Shown here piece by piece: positions 60,287 through 64,000 of a stretch of DNA of 64,000 bases. A program made the translations under genes and the position numbers. Each line of letters opens with the position of its first letter. Position 1 is the first letter of the stretch. Source of the stretch: Streptomyces cellulosae (lineage in GTDB: Bacteria > Actinomycetota > Actinomycetes > Streptomycetales > Streptomycetaceae); the NCBI GenBank assembly GCA_014655195.1, contig BNBH01000009.1, positions 142,431 to 206,430 of the forward strand, written 5' to 3'. A model generated the notes under the pieces. The model did not search any database, was not told the origin of the DNA, and saw only the letters and a list, made by a program, of their open reading frames with translations.

Positions 60287-61749
60287 GACGTCCGGCACCT
60301 CTCCACGAACCGACGGGCGACACCGGGCGCCGACGCCCAGTGGGTGTGCAGATAACTGGCGTGCACGCCGCCCACGACGAACCCCTCGATCCGCCGCTCG
60401 GGCACACGCACTCCCCACGCGGGGGAGCTTCCGGCCCCCGGCTCGACGACGGTCCGATGAAACTCGTGCCCCCGCATGCGCGTCCCGGCCGCCGCCAGCA
60501 CGCTGTCGTTCACGGCGACGGCATCCCGATACCCGAGCGTCAACCGCTCCGACATCCGAGCGGACGCGTCCAGCACGCCGCACATGGGCATCCCGTCCAA
60601 CTCCCGGCACAGATACAGCAACCCGGCACACTCGGCGGCAACGGGAGCGCCACTCGCGGCCAGCTCGGCGATCTGCTTGCGCAGGCTCTCGTTGGCGGAC
60701 AGCTCGGAGGCGTACACCTCGGGAAAACCCCCACCGATGACGACCCCGGAGGTCCCCTCGGGCAACTCCTCGTCGCGGAGGGGGTCGAAGGTGACGACCT
60801 CCGCTCCTGCGGCCGTCAACAACTCGGCATGCTCGGCATAGGAAAAGGAGAACGCGGCTCCACCGGCGAGGGCGACGACCGGCATTGTCAGCCCGTCCGG
60901 CGTTTGAGGACGAGGCCCGCCAGGGCCGACAGGGGGGTCTGGGGGCGCAGCCCCCAGGGACGGGAAGGGAAGGGGCGGCGGGGGAGAAGAAACAAGCGCC
61001 TCATCCGCATCCCAAGCCGCACCGACGAGAGGCCCCGCACTGGAAGCGAGGGCGACAAGCCCGGCCAGATCACACCCCTCGGCGACCATCGCCCCCATCG
61101 CGTCAACGGCGGCAACGGCGTCAGCCGCCCGCTCAGCCACAGGCACCAACCCAAGATGCCGAGACGGAGTCTCCACCCGAGCCCCCCGCCGCAACACCCC
61201 CAGCACAGGAACCCCGACAGCCTCCAACGCCTCCCGCAGCAGACCCTCATGCCGCTCCGACCCGACCTTGTTGAGAATCACCCCCCCGACCCGCACCTCA
61301 GGATCAAAGCTCACGAACCCGTGCACCAGCGCCGCCACCGACCGAGCCTGCGCCGACGCGTCGACCACCAGCACCACCGGTGCCCGCAGCACCTTCGCGA
61401 CCTGCGCGGTGGACGCCAGCTCCCCCTCCCCGGCGGCCCCGTCGAACAGCCCCATCACGCCCTCGACGACGGCGATGTCACACCCCCGTGCGCCGTGCGC
61501 GAACAACGGGGCCACCAGTTCGGCCCCGCACAGGTACGCGTCGAGGTTCCGCCCCACCCGCCCCGTGGCGAGCGCGTGATAGCCGGGGTCGATGTAGTCG
61601 GGCCCCACCTTGTGCGGCGACACGGCCGTCCCGCGCGCGGACAGGGCGGCCATCAACCCCGTGGCGACGGTGGTCTTCCCACTCCCCGAGGAGGGCGCGG
61701 CAATGACCAACCGGGGAACGGAGCCGACGGAGCCCGCCCCCGTCACCAC
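60283..61749 (-). CDS. cobB: Cobyrinate a,c-diamide synthase
   Basis: A 488-residue glutamine-dependent amidase. The N-terminal ATPase domain (about 12-245) has the P-loop SSGSGKTT and DYIDPGYH. The C-terminal class I glutaminase (about 290-480) has nucleophile Cys in AAECAGLLYLC. Between them, residues about 250-288 form a Pro-rich linker (SSPPPPLPFPSLG, then PQTPDGLT) encoded by a dispersed repeat (60888-60985). It amidates carboxylates a and c. GTG start at 61749 (a second GTG is adjacent), overlapping the cobO 3' end by a few bases. The linker makes it longer than the roughly 460 residues usual for the family. Confidence 0.93.
   Translation of the reverse strand: MVTGAGSVGSVPRLVIAAPSSGSGKTTVATGLMAALSARGTAVSPHKVGPDYIDPGYHALATGRVGRNLDAYLCGAELVAPLFAHGARGCDIAVVEGVMGLFDGAAGEGELASTAQVAKVLRAPVVLVVDASAQARSVAALVHGFVSFDPEVRVGGVILNKVGSERHEGLLREALEAVGVPVLGVLRRGARVETPSRHLGLVPVAERAADAVAAVDAMGAMVAEGCDLAGLVALASSAGPLVGAAWDADEALVSSPPPPLPFPSLGAAPPDPPVGPGGPRPQTPDGLTMPVVALAGGAAFSFSYAEHAELLTAAGAEVVTFDPLRDEELPEGTSGVVIGGGFPEVYASELSANESLRKQIAELAASGAPVAAECAGLLYLCRELDGMPMCGVLDASARMSERLTLGYRDAVAVNDSVLAAAGTRMRGHEFHRTVVEPGAGSSPAWGVRVPERRIEGFVVGGVHASYLHTHWASAPGVARRFVERCRTS
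60888..60985 (+). repeat. Dispersed repeat inside the cobB coding sequence
   Basis: The plus strand reads CAGCCCGTCCGGCGTTTGAG then GACGAGG, matching the intergenic repeat at 18-46. It is followed by a hairpin CTGGGGGC/GCCCCCAG (60939-60957) and GGGACGGGAAGGG. Such strings are usually intergenic in Streptomyces. Here they stay in frame and encode the Pro-rich linker of CobB. Confidence 0.8.
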
Positions 61750-62342
61750 TCGATCCCCCTCTGCCCCTTCTGCCCGACGTCCATCGGATGCTTCACCTTG
61801 GACATGTCGGTCACGAGATCCGCGAAGTCGACCAGTTCCGCCGGCGCGTTACGCCCCGTGATCACCACATGCTGCGTCCCCGGCCGCTCCCGCAGCACGG
61901 ACACCACCTCGGCGGTGTCCACCCACCCCCAGTGCATCGGGTAGGCGAACTCGTCCAGCACGTACAGCTTGTACGTCTCGGCGGCGAGGTCCCGCTTGAC
62001 CTGCTCCCAGCCCTCGCGGGCCTTCTCCTCGTTGTCCATCTGCGCGTCGCGCTGCACCCAGGACCAGCCCTCGCCCATCTTGTGCCAGGCGACGGACCCG
62101 CCCTCACCGGAGTCCCCGAGCACCCGCAGCGCCCGCTCCTCGCCGACCTTCCACTTCGCCGACTTGACGAACTGGAACACCCCGACCGGCCACCCCTGGT
62201 TCCAGGCGCGCAACGCCAGCCCGAACGCGGCGGTCGACTTACCCTTGCCGACTCCCGTGTGCACCACCACGAGCGGCCGGTTCCTCCGCTGCCGCGTCGT
62301 CAGACCGTCGTCCGGCACGACACTCGGCTGTCCCTTGGGCAC
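61743..62342 (-). CDS. cobO: Cob(I)yrinic acid a,c-diamide adenosyltransferase
   Basis: A 199-residue CobA/CobO-type P-loop adenosyltransferase. Walker A HTGVGKGKSTAAFG (about 28-41), VFQFVKSAKWKVGEERAL and LDEFAYPMHWGWVD are hallmarks. It attaches the adenosyl group to the cobalt. GTG start at 62342 shares one base with the chelatase TAG stop. Part of the chelatase-cobO-cobB-cobI operon. Confidence 0.96.
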   Translation of the reverse strand: MPKGQPSVVPDDGLTTRQRRNRPLVVVHTGVGKGKSTAAFGLALRAWNQGWPVGVFQFVKSAKWKVGEERALRVLGDSGEGGSVAWHKMGEGWSWVQRDAQMDNEEKAREGWEQVKRDLAAETYKLYVLDEFAYPMHWGWVDTAEVVSVLRERPGTQHVVITGRNAPAELVDFADLVTDMSKVKHPMDVGQKGQRGIEW

Positions 62343-64000
62343 TACGCGGCCCTCCTCTGCACGTCCTTCACCAGACCGGCGATCGAGTCGGCCCGCAGCT
62401 CGTCGAGCGTCACGGCGGTCCCGCCCAGCTCATCCGCGAGCTGCCCGGCGAGCCCGAGCCGCACCGGCCCCGACTCGCAGTCCACGACCACGGAGGCGAT
62501 GCCCTCCGCCGCGAACAGCCGGGCCGCACGCGAGGCCAGTGCGACCGGCTCGGGCCCACCGGTCGCCCGTCCGTCCGTCACCACCACGACCAGCGCCCGG
62601 CGCGCGGGATCCCGCAGCCGCTCCACCCGCAGCACGTCGTGCGCCTTGAGCAGCCCCGCCGCCAGCGGGGTGCGTCCGCCGGTCGGCAGCGACTCCAGCC
62701 GGGCCGCCGCCGCGTCCACCGACGAGGTGGGCGGCAGCGCGACATCGGCCGCCGACCCCCGGAAGGTCACCAGACCCACCTTGTCCCGCCGCTGATAGGC
62801 GTCCAGCAGCAGCGACAGCACGGCGCCCTTCACGGCGCTCATCCGCTGCCGCGCGGCCATCGACCCGGAGGCGTCCACGACGAACAGCACGAGGTTGCCC
62901 TCGCGGCCCTCCCTGGTCGCCTGCCGCAGATCGTCCCGGCGCACGACGAGCCCCCGCCCCGAGCGCCCCCGTGCCCGCTGATGCGGAGCCGCCGCCTGGA
63001 CGGTCGCCGCCAGGTGCAGCTTGGTGAGCGCGCCCTGGGGCCGGCGCGCGCCGGTCGTCCGCCCGTGCTCGGTCCGCGCCCGCGACCGCCGCCCGGCGGC
63101 CCCCTCACCGATGCCGGGGACGCTCAGCGCCTTGGTACGGAAGGGCTCCGCCGCCCGCACGGGGGACTGCTCCCCGGCCCCACCGGGCGCGGGCTCACCC
63201 TCACCCTCCTCGGGCCGGGCGCCGGCGTCGGCGCCGTCACCCGCGGGACCCTCGTCCGGCTCCGGCCGCCCACCGCCCCCACCGGGGCCGCCGCCGTCCC
63301 CGTCCGGGCCGGGGTCGTCGTCCCCGGAGGAGTCGGAGAACTCCTCCAGCGTCTGATCGAGCTTGTCCTCGTCCAGCCCCGGCGCGTCGAAGGGATTGCG
63401 CCGCCGCCGGTGGGGGAGGGCCAGCAGCGCCGCCTGCCGCACATCCTCGGCGAGTACGTCCGTCCGCCCCGCCCAGGCCGCCAGAGCGGTCGCCGTACGC
63501 GCCATCACGATGTCGGCCCGCATCCCGTCGACCTCGAATGCACTGCACACCGTGGCGATCTGCCGCAGCGCAGAGTCACCGAGGCGCACCCGCGGCAACA
63601 ACGTGCGTGCGGCGACGATCCGTTGCCGTACGGCGGTCTCCTCGTCGCCCCAAGAGGCGGCGAAGGCGGCCGGATCGTCGTCGTACGCCAGACGCCGTCG
63701 GACGACCTCCACCCGCTGGTCGGGCTCGCGGGAGGCGGCCACCTCGACGGTCAGCCCGAACCGGTCCAGCAACTGGGGCCGCAGTTCGCCTTCCTCGGGG
63801 TTCATGGTCCCGACGAGCAGAAAGCGGGCGGCATGCCGTACGGAGACACCCTCGCGCTCGATGTACGAGGCGCCCATGGCGGCAGCGTCGAGCAACAGGT
63901 CGACCAAGTGGTCGTGCAGCAAGTTGACTTCGTCGACGTAGAGGATTCCCCGGTGTGCGGCGGCCAGCAGTCCCGGCTCGAACGCCTTCACGCCCTCGGC
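62342..64000 (-). CDS. Chelatase ChlI/ChlD-type fusion, 5' end outside the window
   Basis: The C-terminal 552 residues of a magnesium-chelatase-like AAA+ and von Willebrand A fusion that, in actinobacteria, works with CobN in cobalt insertion. The visible part starts in the AAA+ domain ([12 protein letters not shown], Walker [12 protein letters not shown], sensor [21 protein letters not shown]). It continues through an acidic Gly/Pro/Asp-rich linker (about 215-290) into a vWA domain with the MIDAS motif DASGSMAA and TDGRATGG. The frame is open to the window edge, so the N-terminus with Walker A is missing. TAG stop at 62342. Confidence 0.92.
   Translation of the reverse strand, partial: AEGVKAFEPGLLAAAHRGILYVDEVNLLHDHLVDLLLDAAAMGASYIEREGVSVRHAARFLLVGTMNPEEGELRPQLLDRFGLTVEVAASREPDQRVEVVRRRLAYDDDPAAFAASWGDEETAVRQRIVAARTLLPRVRLGDSALRQIATVCSAFEVDGMRADIVMARTATALAAWAGRTDVLAEDVRQAALLALPHRRRRNPFDAPGLDEDKLDQTLEEFSDSSGDDDPGPDGDGGGPGGGGGRPEPDEGPAGDGADAGARPEEGEGEPAPGGAGEQSPVRAAEPFRTKALSVPGIGEGAAGRRSRARTEHGRTTGARRPQGALTKLHLAATVQAAAPHQRARGRSGRGLVVRRDDLRQATREGREGNLVLFVVDASGSMAARQRMSAVKGAVLSLLLDAYQRRDKVGLVTFRGSAADVALPPTSSVDAAAARLESLPTGGRTPLAAGLLKAHDVLRVERLRDPARRALVVVVTDGRATGGPEPVALASRAARLFAAEGIASVVVDCESGPVRLGLAGQLADELGGTAVTLDELRADSIAGLVKDVQRRAA

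Overview
The window is chromosomal DNA of a Streptomyces. The evidence is the very high GC content with G/C-rich third codon positions, frequent GTG starts, an ectABCD operon, a sortase-type LAETG wall protein, sugar ABC importers that lack their own ATPase, and dispersed GC-rich intergenic repeats typical of the genus. From memory only, the gene order resembles the S. coelicolor region around SCO1848 to SCO1902; this was not checked.

Layout. 1-5417: a minus-strand operon of a DeoR regulator, a lipoprotein sugar-binding protein, two permeases and a zinc polyol-type dehydrogenase, with a small hypothetical gene beyond it. 5418-6111: repeat-rich spacer. 6112-9268: divergent uronate dehydrogenase (udh) and 5-dehydro-4-deoxyglucarate dehydratase (kdgD) genes, plus an unknown barrel-type protein in the kdgD operon. 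9205-11653: MFS transporter, DinB/maleylpyruvate-isomerase-type protein and a short cupin. 11768-15128: GntR regulator, DapA-family and IlvD/Edd-family dehydratases, probably an L-arabinonate type oxidative module. 15373-22171: a seven-step sugar operon (two permeases, Gfo/Idh/MocA oxidoreductase, DUF6807 protein, GH43 enzyme, binding lipoprotein). 22295-26710: secreted pectin enzymes (CE12 acetylesterase, PL1 pectate lyase, CE8 pectinesterase) and an alpha/beta hydrolase. 26855-30528: purine permease, class B PBP, GNAT. 30532-32977: IclR regulator divergent from an alpha-ketoglutarate semialdehyde dehydrogenase. 32999-38955: two-component system with an unusual fused kinase, LURP-one and DUF1349 proteins, a DsbA-like oxidoreductase and a class V aminotransferase. 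39052-42232: ectABCD. 42895-46627: class V aminotransferase and a secreted PLD-like protein with a seven-repeat domain. 46830-49304: polar amino-acid ABC importer. 49590-51801: amidohydrolase and LAETG surface protein. 52421-64000: cobalamin genes (cobC, cbiX, cobH, cbiG-cobJ, cobL, cobM, then cobI, cobB, cobO and a chelatase cut by the window edge), split by a plus-strand ZIP transporter.

How the parts fit. Pectin is attacked outside the cell by the lyase, methylesterase and acetylesterase. Galacturonate can enter the oxidative uronate route (udh, kdgD), and arabinose-type sugars released by the GH43 enzyme can enter the arabinonate-type route (DapA plus IlvD members). Both end in alpha-ketoglutarate semialdehyde, which the dehydrogenase at 31448 converts to alpha-ketoglutarate. 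A shared operator-like sequence in front of kdgD and that dehydrogenase suggests common IclR control. No galactarate/galactarolactone-processing enzyme is recognisable in the window.

No tRNA, rRNA, CRISPR array, transposase or integrase was seen. I found no wholly new system. The best leads are the mirrored udh/kdgD promoters with the shared operator, the unknown gene at 8099, the PLD-propeller protein, the kinase with a fused C-terminal module, a dispersed repeat turned into coding sequence inside cobB, and a gene remnant abutting another repeat.
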